Counted from the stretch's first letter, positions 1 to 9,104 are shown. The stretch: 64,000 nt of DNA from Faecalimonas umbilicata (GCF_004346095.1 NZ_SLZV01000009.1:24670-88669); one strand, 5' to 3'. Notes: generated by a model not told the origin, from the sequence alone. Numbers and translations: made by a program.

Positions 1-989
1 TTCTTCTCAGCAGCCTGCTGTGCTGCGAGTTTCTCTGCATCACGAATCAGCTTCTCTTGATGTTCCTCACGCATATTGTCAATCTTCATACGAGACAATT
101 GTCCATAAGTGAGTGCTTTCTGAATTGCAAGACCCGGATCATTTGTGTGCACATGGATTTTCACAATCTCATCATCTGCAACACATACAATAGAATCTCC
201 GATTGATTCCAGATAAGCTTTAAATTCCATCTCATCTGCCTCTGTAAAATGCTTTTCTGTCATGATGATAAATTCTGTGCAATAACCAAACTTAATATGT
301 GCAGCTGTATCCTGGCTGACTCTTGTCACCGTAGCACCGCTTCCTGCGGAAATCGCGCTATAATCTACCTCTTTGCCAAGAAATGCATCATAAGCACCCT
401 TTAAAACTTCTAAAAGTCCTTGTCCGCCGGAATCCACAACACCCGCTTCTTTTAAGACCGGGAGCATATCCGGTGTCTGAGAAAGTACATATTCGGCATG
501 TGCGATCACTTGCGGGATAAACTCTTCCAAGTCATCTGTCTCTCCGACCAGTTCCATCGCTTTCTCTGCAATCCCTCTTGCAACAGTAAGAATCGTACCT
601 TCCTTTGGTTTCATGACAGCCTTGTAAGCGGTCTCCTTCGCTTTTTCACATGCATTGGCAAGTACAACTACATCTACTTCATCATACTCCTTGATCCCCT
701 TTGTGAAACCACGGAACAGCTGAGAGAGAATAACACCGGAATTTCCTCTTGCACCTCTGAGGGAACCAGATGAAATTGCCTTTGCAAGTGTCTCCATCTC
801 CACTTTCTCCAACGCAGATACTTCTTTGGCTGCTGACATGATAGTCAGAGACATATTGGTACCCGTATCTCCATCTGGAACCGGAAATACATTCAGTTCG
901 TTGATAAATTCTTTCTTTGCTTCTATGTTCGCAGCTCCTGCCAGAAACATCTTTCTGAGCATCTCTGCATTCATTGTCTTCATTGCCAC
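1..989 (-). CDS. yloV: YloV/FakA-like DAK2-domain protein, 3' part beyond the left edge
   Basis: The visible 329 residues are the N-terminal part of a DAK2-domain protein. The dihydroxyacetone-kinase-like nucleotide/Mg site NVFPVPDGDTGTN is near residues 33-45, followed by a second signature, SLRGARGNSGVILSQL. The family includes FakA, the ATP-binding subunit of fatty acid kinase, and B. subtilis YloV of about 550 aa, so roughly 40% is missing off the edge. The start is chosen as GTG at 989 because GGAGG (998-1002) sits 8 nt upstream; ATG at 983 is the alternative. It follows yloU, and the pair is divergent from rpmB, the same order as in B. subtilis. Fatty acid phosphorylation is the family role; the partner FakB is not in this window. 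Confidence 0.9.
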   Translation of the reverse strand, partial: MAMKTMNAEMLRKMFLAGAANIEAKKEFINELNVFPVPDGDTGTNMSLTIMSAAKEVSALEKVEMETLAKAISSGSLRGARGNSGVILSQLFRGFTKGIKEYDEVDVVVLANACEKAKETAYKAVMKPKEGTILTVARGIAEKAMELVGETDDLEEFIPQVIAHAEYVLSQTPDMLPVLKEAGVVDSGGQGLLEVLKGAYDAFLGKEVDYSAISAGSGATVTRVSQDTAAHIKFGYCTEFIIMTEKHFTEADEMEFKAYLESIGDSIVCVADDEIVKIHVHTNDPGLAIQKALTYGQLSRMKIDNMREEHQEKLIRDAEKLAAQQAAEK

Positions 990-1006
990 AATGAGTTCCT
1001 CCTTAA

Positions 1007-1366
1007 CTAATCAATAACTCTTACGCCTTCTACGAAGATATTGATCTTCTCCACCGGCATACCAGAAAATTCTTCTACTTTATATTTGACGTTACTGATC
1101 AGATTATCAGATACCGCCGAAATACTAACCCCATATACAACGATCACATGAAAGTTTAAAGTAATCTTGTTCTCATCTGAGATGGATACCTGAATCCCGT
1201 GTGTCAGGCTTTCTTTCTTTAGTAATTTTACAAGTCCGTCCTTCATGCTGACTGCTGCCATTCCGACAATCCCGAAGCACTCCACAGCAACCGAACCTGC
1301 ATATTTTGCAATTACCTCCGAATCAATAGTAATGATTCCAAGTTCTGTACTCATACAACCTTTCAT
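1007..1366 (-). CDS. yloU: Asp23/Gls24 family protein (YloU)
   Basis: A 119-residue Asp23/Gls24-family protein, recognised from its overall pattern: a short N-terminus, a region around GIVGMAAVSMKDGL, then a strand-rich stretch and a C-terminus ending in EKINIFVEGVRVI. Family members are envelope-stress or alkaline-shock proteins; YloU itself is encoded next to YloV. Start at 1366 (MKGC) rather than the longer open frame, because GGAGGG (1374-1379) lies 7 nt upstream. The gene is followed after a short gap by yloV on the same strand, so the two are likely cotranscribed. No membrane segment is seen. Confidence 0.88.
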   Translation of the reverse strand: MKGCMSTELGIITIDSEVIAKYAGSVAVECFGIVGMAAVSMKDGLVKLLKKESLTHGIQVSISDENKITLNFHVIVVYGVSISAVSDNLISNVKYKVEEFSGMPVEKINIFVEGVRVID

Positions 1367-1489
1367 ATCTATTCCCTCCAATTCTTCTGGATTTTTTCGC
1401 TTCGCATGCATTTAACATATGTATTATACTCTGTTTTGCTTCACTTTACAAGAATTCCTACTAAAGTTTTTCCTTTTTGAATTTTATGC

Positions 1490-1518
1490 TTGCAAAATCC
1501 AACACTTTCTGATAGAAT
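1490..1518 (+). promoter_or_regulatory. Sigma-A-type promoter for rpmB
   Basis: TTGCAA at 1490-1495 and TAGAAT at 1513-1518 with exactly 17 nt between them. About 50 nt lie between the -10 box and the rpmB start. Inferred by match to the consensus only. Confidence 0.65.
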
Positions 1519-1571
1519 AAACAGTGTTATGAGTCTAAAGAAGACTATTAAGATCGTTAGGAGGTGCAATT

Positions 1572-1757
1572 ATGGCTAAATGTGCTATTTGTGAAAAGGG
1601 TGCTCACTTCGGAAATAACGTAAGTCACTCTAATAGAAAAACACCAAAAATGTGGAAATCAAATGTAAAATCAGTAAGAGTTAAAACAGAAGGCGGTTCT
1701 AAAAAAATGTATGTTTGTACTTCTTGCTTAAAATCTGGCAAAGTTGAACGTGCTTAA
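1572..1757 (+). CDS. rpmB: 50S ribosomal protein L28
   Basis: A 61-residue L28 of the zinc-binding type: CAIC at residues 4-7 and CTSC at 49-52 form the four-cysteine site. The basic middle (SHSNRKTPK, VKSVRVKT) is typical of this large-subunit rRNA-binding protein. AGGAGG lies 7 nt upstream of the ATG. It is a single-gene transcription unit, with its own promoter upstream and a strong hairpin terminator downstream, divergent from yloU-yloV as in other Firmicutes. Length is normal for the family. Confidence 0.97.
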   Translation: MAKCAICEKGAHFGNNVSHSNRKTPKMWKSNVKSVRVKTEGGSKKMYVCTSCLKSGKVERA

Positions 1758-1765
1758 TCAGCCTT

Positions 1766-1820
1766 AAAAAAGAGCCTGTATCTTATCGTTTTGATAAATG
1801 ATAAGATACAGGCTCTTTTT
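1766..1820. terminator. Bidirectional rho-independent terminator after rpmB
   Basis: A perfect 21-bp stem: 1766-1786 pairs with 1800-1820, 13-nt loop. The stem begins with A5 and ends with T5, so it can terminate transcription from either side: rpmB from the left and any read-through from the minus-strand genes to the right. Confidence 0.9.
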
Positions 1821-1845
1821 CCGTTCGAAAGCCAATTTCACAAAA

Positions 1846-1877
1846 AGAAAAAAACAGAGAGAACTTCTCCCTGTTTT
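1846..1877 (-). terminator. Terminator of the small membrane protein / gerW transcription unit
   Basis: On the minus strand AAAACAGGGAGAA pairs with TTCTCTCTGTTTT (one G-T pair) around a very short loop and runs into a T-rich tail. It lies just past the stop of the 45-aa gene at 1882. Confidence 0.7.
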
Positions 1878-1881
1878 CCTA

Positions 1882-2019
1882 TCAGCAGCTAAACAGCAAA
1901 TATCCTGCCAGAATACAGATCAGTATCAGCATCACTGTCCAGAAAGTATTTTCAAGGAACATTGTAATCAACATCCCGATCGCCACAAAAAACAGCGCAA
2001 ATCCTGCAACACGTTTCAT
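1882..2019 (-). CDS. Small two-helix membrane protein, 45 aa, function unknown
   Basis: A short open frame with ATG at 2019, GGGGG five bases upstream, and TGA at 1882. The protein starts MKRVAGFALFF and has two hydrophobic stretches, about residues 5-21 and 27-43, separated by LENTFW, so it is likely a hairpin in the membrane. A terminator follows immediately. I do not assign a function. Support for it being real: good ribosome binding site, a clean stop just before a terminator, and membrane-protein composition over its whole length. It is downstream of gerW on the same strand. Confidence 0.65.
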   Translation of the reverse strand: MKRVAGFALFFVAIGMLITMFLENTFWTVMLILICILAGYLLFSC

Positions 2020-2076
2020 CTATGTCCCCCGTTTCAAACACTTTCTTTACTTCCAGTTTATGCAGGCTTTCTGTTC

Positions 2077-2484
2077 TTATGCCTGTCCGTTCTTATCTGC
2101 TTCCGCTTCACTCAGCATTTCATTTACTTCTTTTTCTGTCACTGTCTTCTCGCCCTTGGAGCTAAAGCGGTCAATAACCTCTGGAACCATATCAAGAATT
2201 TTTGTGATAGTATCCTGATTTTTAATGTTCACAAGTCTTGTTGTACCATTCTGAATAACAAGAACTGCACTCGGTGACATCTTTCCACCAAGACCTCCTC
2301 CCGCTCTGTCTTTCTGTTCACCTGCAAAAGCTCCTGCTCCAACACCAAAGGAAACCTCCACCAGAGGCAGGATGATCGTGTCTCCAATATGAATCGCCTC
2401 ACCTACCACTGTCTTCGAAGAAAGGACACTGTCCATTCCATGAAAAAGAGCTTCTACTGTTCCATTAAATTTGTTCTCTGCCAT
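2077..2484 (-). CDS. ytfJ: GerW family sporulation protein (YtfJ)
   Basis: A 135-residue protein of the GerW/YtfJ family, recognised by the N-terminal VEALFHGMDSVLSSKTVVGE, the central VSFGVGAGAFAG and GLGGKMSPSAVLVI. The B. subtilis protein is made in sporulation and needed for normal spore germination; this is the main sign in the window of a spore former. ATG at 2484 is chosen because GGAGG (2493-2497) is 8 nt upstream. The gene begins just after the DUF2953 gene ends, the same neighbour pair (ytfI-ytfJ) as in Bacillus, so cotranscription is likely. Confidence 0.92.
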   Translation of the reverse strand: MAENKFNGTVEALFHGMDSVLSSKTVVGEAIHIGDTIILPLVEVSFGVGAGAFAGEQKDRAGGGLGGKMSPSAVLVIQNGTTRLVNIKNQDTITKILDMVPEVIDRFSSKGEKTVTEKEVNEMLSEAEADKNGQA

Positions 2485-2496
2485 CACATTTTCCTC

Positions 2497-3501
2497 CTAC
2501 CATTTTAATTTTTTGATATCTATGATGATTTTTCTTACATCTCGGTCTTTGATCAATCTCCACAGAATGGCTAGCATCCGGAAATTATGGATTTTGCCCT
2601 CTATATGGACAGAACCCTCTAATACTTTATTCTCAAAATCCGGTACAATAACTGTATTCTCCCCCAAAAACGGGAACAGCATACCAAGCACTGCCAACGC
2701 CTGTCCGGTCATATACGGATCTTCCAGACCAATTTTTCCTACAATCTTAACATCTTTCGGAGAGACATGTCCAAGAAACCTTCGCACTTCCCGCTTCAGA
2801 CTGCAAAATGCCCTGCGATGAGAAGCATCTGTGAGAAAGCTTTCGATTTGCTCCTTTTTTCCTCGAAGATTTCTTCCTATTGCAAGAATCTTTCTCCAAA
2901 AACTTTTGCAGCTTTCTATCCACTCAGAAATTTTCTCTTTCATACGGTCCCAAAGAGGCTTTTTCTTTCTGCCGCCTGCTTTTCGCCGATCAGCTGTGAA
3001 ACTTTCCTTTTCTTCCTCTTCTTTGTCTATCCCAGATTCCGTTTTCTCCTGACGACACTCTCTTTTCTCCGCCTGCTCTTGCACGTTATTTTCAGGCAGA
3101 GAACGATTTGTTTTCTCCGGCGGCAGACTCTCTTTCTGCTCCTTTAAAAATTTCTGTTCCTCTTTTTCTTTCTGAAGATCATTTTCTTCTTTTTCTTCTG
3201 GAACTTCGATTTTTTCTTCCGACTTTCCTTCTTTTTCTTCCGAGAACAGATATTTCCAACCGATTCTGATTTTCATATCCGCTTTCCCTTTTTTCCAGCA
3301 GGCAGTCAAAAAAAATAATTTCCACATCCACGAAAGTTCAAACTCTGCTTCCAGTGTCTCTATATCATTTTGACAGGATGCATCTGCACGGTACCGAATG
3401 GGAACAAATAGTCCCAAATTAATGAGTAACAATACTAAGAGCAAGAAAACCGCCAGTACAATCCCTATCCATTTTAAAATCAGCAACAAAATATGCAGCA
3501 T
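2497..3501 (-). CDS. DUF2953 domain protein (YtfI-like)
   Basis: 334 residues. One N-terminal membrane helix (about 5-30), a long low-complexity linker rich in Glu and Lys (roughly 95-195), then a C-terminal conserved part with HVSPKDVKIVGKIGLEDPYMTG and EGSVHIEGKIHNFRMLAIL, characteristic of DUF2953. The biochemical role is unknown. It precedes gerW with a 12-nt gap and shares its ribosome binding region, so translational coupling is likely. The charged linker is longer than in compact homologues and probably spans a disordered spacer. Start from AGGTAAAGTT before ATG. Confidence 0.85.
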   Translation of the reverse strand: MLHILLLILKWIGIVLAVFLLLVLLLINLGLFVPIRYRADASCQNDIETLEAEFELSWMWKLFFLTACWKKGKADMKIRIGWKYLFSEEKEGKSEEKIEVPEEKEENDLQKEKEEQKFLKEQKESLPPEKTNRSLPENNVQEQAEKRECRQEKTESGIDKEEEEKESFTADRRKAGGRKKKPLWDRMKEKISEWIESCKSFWRKILAIGRNLRGKKEQIESFLTDASHRRAFCSLKREVRRFLGHVSPKDVKIVGKIGLEDPYMTGQALAVLGMLFPFLGENTVIVPDFENKVLEGSVHIEGKIHNFRMLAILWRLIKDRDVRKIIIDIKKLKW

Positions 3502-3512
3502 AACTTTACCTG

Positions 3513-3827
3513 TCAGATCCTTTCCTGAATATATTTTTTCATCTCAAGTGTCTTTGTGGCCTCATGCACTTCCTCTGCGATTTTTCTCACAAGCTCATAT
3601 GCTTCCCATTCACTTGCCGCAATTCCAACGATCCATGGCTCCTTCTCAAAATAGAGCGGTTGAAGAAGCATTGCTGCATGATAAATTTCCAGCTGTTCCC
3701 CTTCTTTTTGGGAAAGCACAATCACATATGCTTGAAGTTGTGGCCTTCTATACTTTATTTTCCGTAAAATTGATTTTTCTTTTCCTTTGATAGATTCCCC
3801 GACATAGAGCTTCCTATAAATATTCAT
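3513..3827 (-). CDS. Conserved hypothetical protein, 104 aa
   Basis: Not recognised. The protein starts MNIYRKLYVG and contains a basic stretch (KGKEKSILRKIKYRRPQ), a hydrophobic strand (AYVIVLSQ) and a C-terminal helix. No signal peptide or membrane helix. I use ATG at 3827, preceded by GAAGGCGGACAG; an in-frame ATG at 3854 would add nine residues. It lies between the PBP gene (50 nt upstream) and the DUF2953 gene (11 nt downstream), all on one strand, so it probably belongs to that operon. Confidence 0.6.
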   Translation of the reverse strand: MNIYRKLYVGESIKGKEKSILRKIKYRRPQLQAYVIVLSQKEGEQLEIYHAAMLLQPLYFEKEPWIVGIAASEWEAYELVRKIAEEVHEATKTLEMKKYIQERI

Positions 3828-3877
3828 CTGTCCGCCTTCTTTATCTCTTTTCATCTTTTTTCCAAAATGCACTGCCC

Positions 3878-5386
3878 TTATTCATAATAATACGCATTCA
3901 TAATAGCTTTTGCAACCGGAATCGCCCTTCCACCGGTTTGCATCTCATTTCCTTCTACGATCACACTGACAACAAGTTCCGGATCCTCCACATTTGTAAA
4001 CCCGACAAACCAGGAATGACTCTGACCGTCGGAACCATATTCTGCAGTCCCTGTCTTCCCGGCAACACTGTAACTTTCTCCAGAAAGCTCCATTCCGGTT
4101 CCCTGTGTCACAACCGATGTCATATACTGTGTCAGAATGGATGCCTCTTCCGCCGTCATCAATTCCTTATAAACGGAAGGTTTGTTCTTTTTCACCGGTG
4201 TTCCGGTATAATTCGTCACTTCACTCACAAGATAAGGCTTCATCAGTTTTCCGCCATTTGCCACCGCCGATGTGATCAGTGCCATATGATATGGACTGAC
4301 CTGTGTATCTCCCTGTCCCATGGCAGTCATCATCACTTCCGCGCTTGTCGATGTTTCCTCTAAAGAAAAATCACTCTTCCGGTAATCCAACACCGATGGC
4401 AACTTAGAATTAAAGAGCAGCTGTTTACATGTCTTTGCATAGGATTTTCTGTCAAGACTCAATCCAATATTTGCAAATGAGGAGTTACATGAATTGGCAA
4501 AAGAAGTATTCAGATCCTGAAATCCATGTGCGATATGATTAAAACACGGGATCGTAGTACCATCATAAGTAATTTCCCCATAGCAATCATATGTATATGC
4601 ACCATAGGCCGGCTGCTCCCGGATATATTCCAGCGCTGTTACTATCTTGAAGATTGAACCCGGAGCATAAGCTCCCTGCATGGCACGGTTTAAAAGAGGA
4701 CTCTGCTCATTGTCCGCGTTTAAATATTCCCAGTTGTCTTCAACACTGTTCGGATCAAAGGACGGCTTGGAAACCATCGCCAATATTTTCCCGGTATCCG
4801 CCTCCATGACAACAACCGCACCTTTTTCATCTCCCAATGCATGGTATGCTGTTGTCTGCAGTTTTGCGTCCAGTGTTGTTACAACACTGTCCCCGGTATT
4901 TTTTTTCGCCTGAAATTCTTTGATAATCCGCTCTACAAAAAAAGCATTGGAAGTCAGAAGATCAAAATTTTCTGCAGATTCCAGTCCGCTCTTTCCGTTG
5001 ACATCATAACCGACTACATGGGCAAATACTTCGCCATACGGATAGGTACGCATCTCACTTCCATCTTCTGCCACTTCCGTCTTTGCCAGTACCTCTCCAT
5101 TTCGGTCAAGGATCGAACCTCTCACAACACGGTCAGAAAATGTATCCTGTCTTGTATTATACGGACTATTAATAATTTTTTCACTCTTCACCACATTAAA
5201 ATATACAATATATCCCATCAGAACAAGAAACAATGTGACAAACAAGTAGGTCACTCTAGCGAATTCTTTGTTTGTAGCTTTCTTCTTTTTTTGTCTTTCT
5301 TTTTCTCGTTTCCTTTTGGAACGCTTCCCGTCTTCTCTCATCTCGTAATTGTCTTGCTTTCTTTCTCTCAATGATCTCTTCCTCAT
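3878..5386 (-). CDS. Class B penicillin-binding protein (transpeptidase), PbpA/FtsI-like
   Basis: A D,D-transpeptidase that cross-links peptidoglycan outside the membrane. The order is: a very basic cytoplasmic N-terminus (residues 1-45), one membrane helix (44-66), a short dimerisation region with RGSILDRNGEVLA, then the transpeptidase domain. Active-site motifs are SIFK (nucleophile Ser244), SCN (299-301) and KTG (444-446). It is short for the class and partners the FtsW/RodA-type polymerase encoded just upstream. The ATG at 5386 lies 131 nt inside that gene; TTG at 5371 and ATG at 5341 are possible alternative starts, so the exact N-terminus is uncertain. Confidence 0.92.
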   Translation of the reverse strand: MRKRSLRERKQDNYEMREDGKRSKRKREKERQKKKKATNKEFARVTYLFVTLFLVLMGYIVYFNVVKSEKIINSPYNTRQDTFSDRVVRGSILDRNGEVLAKTEVAEDGSEMRTYPYGEVFAHVVGYDVNGKSGLESAENFDLLTSNAFFVERIIKEFQAKKNTGDSVVTTLDAKLQTTAYHALGDEKGAVVVMEADTGKILAMVSKPSFDPNSVEDNWEYLNADNEQSPLLNRAMQGAYAPGSIFKIVTALEYIREQPAYGAYTYDCYGEITYDGTTIPCFNHIAHGFQDLNTSFANSCNSSFANIGLSLDRKSYAKTCKQLLFNSKLPSVLDYRKSDFSLEETSTSAEVMMTAMGQGDTQVSPYHMALITSAVANGGKLMKPYLVSEVTNYTGTPVKKNKPSVYKELMTAEEASILTQYMTSVVTQGTGMELSGESYSVAGKTGTAEYGSDGQSHSWFVGFTNVEDPELVVSVIVEGNEMQTGGRAIPVAKAIMNAYYYE

Positions 5387-6680
5387 CTTCTCTTAAAATA
5401 TACAGTCCCTGAATAATCGCAAACATGATCAATGTACTTAAGATAGAACTTCCTCCGTAACTGACAAGCGGAAGTGTCACCCCGGTAGATGGGATAAATT
5501 TTGTCACACCGCCGATCGTTAGAAATACCTGAAAGATATAGCAGGTACCAAGCCCTAACGCTACAAGCTTATAGAATCGGTTTCTCAGCTGCATGGCAAT
5601 ATTCAAAAACATAATATAGCAACTTACACAAACAAGGATCAAGCATAGTCCGAAAATCAACCCCAGTTCCTCCACAATCGCAGAAAAAATAAAATCTTCT
5701 GCTGCTACCGGTATACTCTCCGGAGATCCCTGACAAAGTCCCATACCTAACCACCCTCCGGTTCCAATTGCAAACAGCGACTGCGCCACCTGAAAACCTC
5801 CGGTTTCATAAGTTGCAAACGGATCTTTCCAGACAGATACACGAACCTTGATGTGTCGGAACAAATGATAAGCGATCACTGCCGCGCCACTTCCTGCCAG
5901 CATTCCTCCGGCCAGATAAAGCGGCTGCTTTGTCGCCACATAAAGCATGATCAGGTACACAACAAACAAAATCAGAGCAGCCCCCAGATCTGTCGATGCC
6001 ACAAGAATCAGCACGTGTGCCGCGGCAATTGCCGTCGTGATCACTACATTTTTAAAGTCTGTCGATTTCCGAAGACTCGCCGCCACAAAAAATACAAACG
6101 AAATCTTTACAAACTCCGACGGCTGGATACTGATCCCTGCAACAGAAAACCCAAGTTTTGCCCCGCCGGATGTCACCGCAAATACCGCAACAAGTGCAAG
6201 TGCCGCAAGACCTACGCCTGCATAAATATAAGTCCATTCCGCCAACGACTTCATCTTTCGTATGACAACCGGAACGATCAGACTTATTATCATCGAGATT
6301 CCAACAAAAATAAACTGTTTGATTGCCTTCTCTGTATTCAAGCGCAAAATCATAATAAAACCGATTGATAAAAGCATACACATGTTGTTGATTACGACTC
6401 TTGATACGTTCGGATAAAGAATCGTATACAGCGCGATCACCGCAAGAAATAAAATCACCTGCGCCAAATAGAAAAATATAATCTCTGTCTTTTCGGTCTT
6501 CAGATACATGACCCCATATGCGATCAACTGAATGGAAAACATCAGCTTATTCTGTCTTAATAGAATCTGCTGCCTGTCCTCCTCGTATTCATAACGAAAT
6601 ACAGAAAAACAAGAATACGTATATACTGTCATCAGAACAATCAACAGATATTTTGAAAATTCAACTATAATATTTACCAA
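5256..6680 (-). CDS. FtsW/RodA/SpoVE family peptidoglycan polymerase
   Basis: 474 residues with about ten to twelve membrane helices. SEDS-family features are visible: the GISIQPSEFVKISFVFF segment, ASTDLGAALILFVVYL, and the late TLPLVSYGGSS motif. SEDS proteins polymerise lipid II glycan strands together with a class B PBP, here encoded directly downstream. The C-terminal 40 residues are strongly basic and their coding sequence overlaps the PBP N-terminus. The start is TTG at 6680, preceded by GTAGGTG. Whether it serves division, elongation or sporulation cannot be decided from sequence. Confidence 0.92.
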   Translation of the reverse strand: MVNIIVEFSKYLLIVLMTVYTYSCFSVFRYEYEEDRQQILLRQNKLMFSIQLIAYGVMYLKTEKTEIIFFYLAQVILFLAVIALYTILYPNVSRVVINNMCMLLSIGFIMILRLNTEKAIKQFIFVGISMIISLIVPVVIRKMKSLAEWTYIYAGVGLAALALVAVFAVTSGGAKLGFSVAGISIQPSEFVKISFVFFVAASLRKSTDFKNVVITTAIAAAHVLILVASTDLGAALILFVVYLIMLYVATKQPLYLAGGMLAGSGAAVIAYHLFRHIKVRVSVWKDPFATYETGGFQVAQSLFAIGTGGWLGMGLCQGSPESIPVAAEDFIFSAIVEELGLIFGLCLILVCVSCYIMFLNIAMQLRNRFYKLVALGLGTCYIFQVFLTIGGVTKFIPSTGVTLPLVSYGGSSILSTLIMFAIIQGLYILREDEEEIIERKKARQLRDERRREAFQKETRKRKTKKEESYKQRIR

Positions 6681-6688
6681 TGTTTCAC

Positions 6689-9091
6689 CTACTTTATACC
6701 CCTTTTAAAATGTCCTCTTGTAAATTCAAACGGAAGTTCTCCAATTTCTGCTTTGTTCAGAAATACTTCCTGATAAAGCGCAAGCATCTGCCTTGTCCTT
6801 TGCTCATCTTCCAAAGTAAATGCAAGTCTAAGTGCTGCCGGGGCCAGCCTTTCAATCTCCCTCTTTTGGTCGATCAATACAACCGGCGCAGTGTTATAAA
6901 TGATATTGTAACACTCTTCACAACAGTTTTTTACCTGGAATGACTTCTGACAGCGGTCTTTCATAGTAAGAAATCCCGTCTGATGTGCACAGCCCGCCGT
7001 TGTCTTCTGCACGCACTGGGCAGATACCATCATCGGCAGATATCCATAAATCAACAGCTCCATCCCTTCGCATCCCAACTCCGAGAGTTCATGGCAATTC
7101 AATTCCAACGGTGCCGAAAGTTCTGACACATATTTTTTCCAAAATTCCTTCGCATAGTGATTAAACTGATAGATATGGTGATCTGCCACAATTGTCTTCT
7201 CATAAGAATGCTCTCGTAAAAACTGAACGGATTCCATATTTCGAACAAGCACACCGTCAAACTGCTCCTCAAGCTGCCTATAATTTTTCTCATAGCGCTT
7301 TCTTGTCCTATCTCTGAAAATATGAGGCATTGCAAGAAATACTGTTTTCCCTTTTTCGTGCAAAAAGCTAATAGCCTCATTCATCTTGGCAGATTGTAAG
7401 ATTCCCGGAAACATATTACAGTCAATATATACCCTGGAAATCCATGAAGCCTCGGCAATCGGCTCCAACTGGCATCCCTGTTCCGCATATGCATACATCT
7501 CTGCTGTTGCTGCTTCTGGTTGCAAATGCAGACTTCTTCCAGTATCCAGTATCTTTGCTTCTCTTCCCCTTTTTTCTTTCTCCACTTCTTCTGAACCGCT
7601 TCTTCTATACTGTGACACAATCTTTGCTTCCAAAGCCTCCAGCCCTTTTCTTCGCAGCTCATTTAACTGCTGCATTGGAAGAAAGACATCTTCTTTCACA
7701 CAAACCTGAATCTCTTCAAATTGAAATGGCGTATTTCCTGTCTTTTTCATCTGCTTTTCAATCCGCGCAACATCCAACGGAGAATTCTGCGGGATTTCTG
7801 CCACAGCTCCTTCGACTTCCACAGCAATCTGTTTCCACTGTAATTGTAGTATAGCAGATTTTCCCGGAGAAAGAATTAAATTCCCCTTAATTTTTTCCTG
7901 CACTTTTTCTCTAAAAATGTCGTTTTTTATCTGTGAGAGCAATTTTTCATTCCGCGTACGATACAATGACATCCCGTCACTGATTCTCTGATGCTTATGT
8001 GTCACAAAGGAAATTTTCTGTCCTTCTGCCACCGCCTGTCCAACTGTATACGTCTCTTTTTTGTCTGGCATCTCCAGAACATCTCCTTTTTCCAATGGAC
8101 GAAGTGCTTTGGCAGTCACTTGTTTTCCTTGCTGTTTTAACACTTTCACAGCTTCCACACCCGCATGATTCGGTCTGGACAGCGAGATCATTTCTCTTCC
8201 ATTTCTCGTGTGATAATATCCCCCGTGAAACCCTCCGCGGTTATAAATATCCATCAGCATCTCTTTATCCTTGCGAGATACAGCAAACCCTTTCTTTCCC
8301 TGTGTCAGATAAAGATCCGCATATTTGCGGTACATCGCAGTAACAGCTGCCACATATTCTGGTTTTTTCATTCTTCCTTCAATTTTAAAAGAATAAATTC
8401 CCGCCTCACACAACTCCGGAATGTAATCAAGCGTACAGATATCTTTAAGGCTCAGAACATAAGACTCTTTCCCACTTTTGCCAACCTTATAAGGCAGACG
8501 GCAAGGCTGGGCACACTGCCCCCTGTTCCCGCTCCTTCCTCCGATCATACTGCTGTACAGACACTGCCCTGAATAGCAATAGCAGAGCGCTCCATGTACG
8601 AAACTTTCCACTTCCAGATTTGTCTGTTCCGTAATCGCCCTCACTTCCTCAAGCTGGAGTTCCCTGGAAGTGACAACCCGCTCCACCCCCTGCTCCTCGA
8701 GGAATTTTGCTCCAAGCACATTTGTCACAGTCATCTGCGTGCTTGCATGAATAGGCAAATTCGGAAAATGCTGCCGCAGAAATGACAGCACACCCAAATC
8801 CTGTACGATCACTGCATCCAGCCCCTGCCTGTAATACGGCTCAATATACTGATACAGTTCATTTTCAATTTCTTTTTCTTTTAAAAGCGTATTCACAGTC
8901 ATATAAATCTTTCGGTCGTGCAGGTGGACAAAATCAATCGCCTCCAACATCTGCTCCTCTGAAAAATTATTTGCGAATGCCCGCGCACCAAATTTATTTC
9001 CTCCGACATAGACCGCATCTGCTCCTGCTAAAACAGCTGCCTCCAAACTTTCATAGGATCCTGCCGGTGCCAATATTTCTATTCTTTTCAT
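6689..9091 (-). CDS. Large U32 family peptidase-like protein (RlhA/TrhP type)
   Basis: 800 residues. The N-terminal half is a U32 domain (MKRIEILAPAGSYESLEAAV; signature ESFVHGALCYCYSGQCLYSS near 165-185, then a Cys pair in GQCAQPCR). The C-terminal half is the extension (DUF3656-type) with further cysteines (CCEECYN near 735). Related proteins hydroxylate 23S rRNA or tRNA uridines in E. coli; protease activity is not well supported for the family. Probably Fe-S-dependent RNA modification, but this is by analogy. Start ATG at 9091 after AAGGA. It follows zapA across a hairpin that covers the zapA stop codon. Confidence 0.9.
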   Translation of the reverse strand: MKRIEILAPAGSYESLEAAVLAGADAVYVGGNKFGARAFANNFSEEQMLEAIDFVHLHDRKIYMTVNTLLKEKEIENELYQYIEPYYRQGLDAVIVQDLGVLSFLRQHFPNLPIHASTQMTVTNVLGAKFLEEQGVERVVTSRELQLEEVRAITEQTNLEVESFVHGALCYCYSGQCLYSSMIGGRSGNRGQCAQPCRLPYKVGKSGKESYVLSLKDICTLDYIPELCEAGIYSFKIEGRMKKPEYVAAVTAMYRKYADLYLTQGKKGFAVSRKDKEMLMDIYNRGGFHGGYYHTRNGREMISLSRPNHAGVEAVKVLKQQGKQVTAKALRPLEKGDVLEMPDKKETYTVGQAVAEGQKISFVTHKHQRISDGMSLYRTRNEKLLSQIKNDIFREKVQEKIKGNLILSPGKSAILQLQWKQIAVEVEGAVAEIPQNSPLDVARIEKQMKKTGNTPFQFEEIQVCVKEDVFLPMQQLNELRRKGLEALEAKIVSQYRRSGSEEVEKEKRGREAKILDTGRSLHLQPEAATAEMYAYAEQGCQLEPIAEASWISRVYIDCNMFPGILQSAKMNEAISFLHEKGKTVFLAMPHIFRDRTRKRYEKNYRQLEEQFDGVLVRNMESVQFLREHSYEKTIVADHHIYQFNHYAKEFWKKYVSELSAPLELNCHELSELGCEGMELLIYGYLPMMVSAQCVQKTTAGCAHQTGFLTMKDRCQKSFQVKNCCEECYNIIYNTAPVVLIDQKREIERLAPAALRLAFTLEDEQRTRQMLALYQEVFLNKAEIGELPFEFTRGHFKRGIK

Positions 9092-9104
9092 TTTTCTATC
9101 CTTT

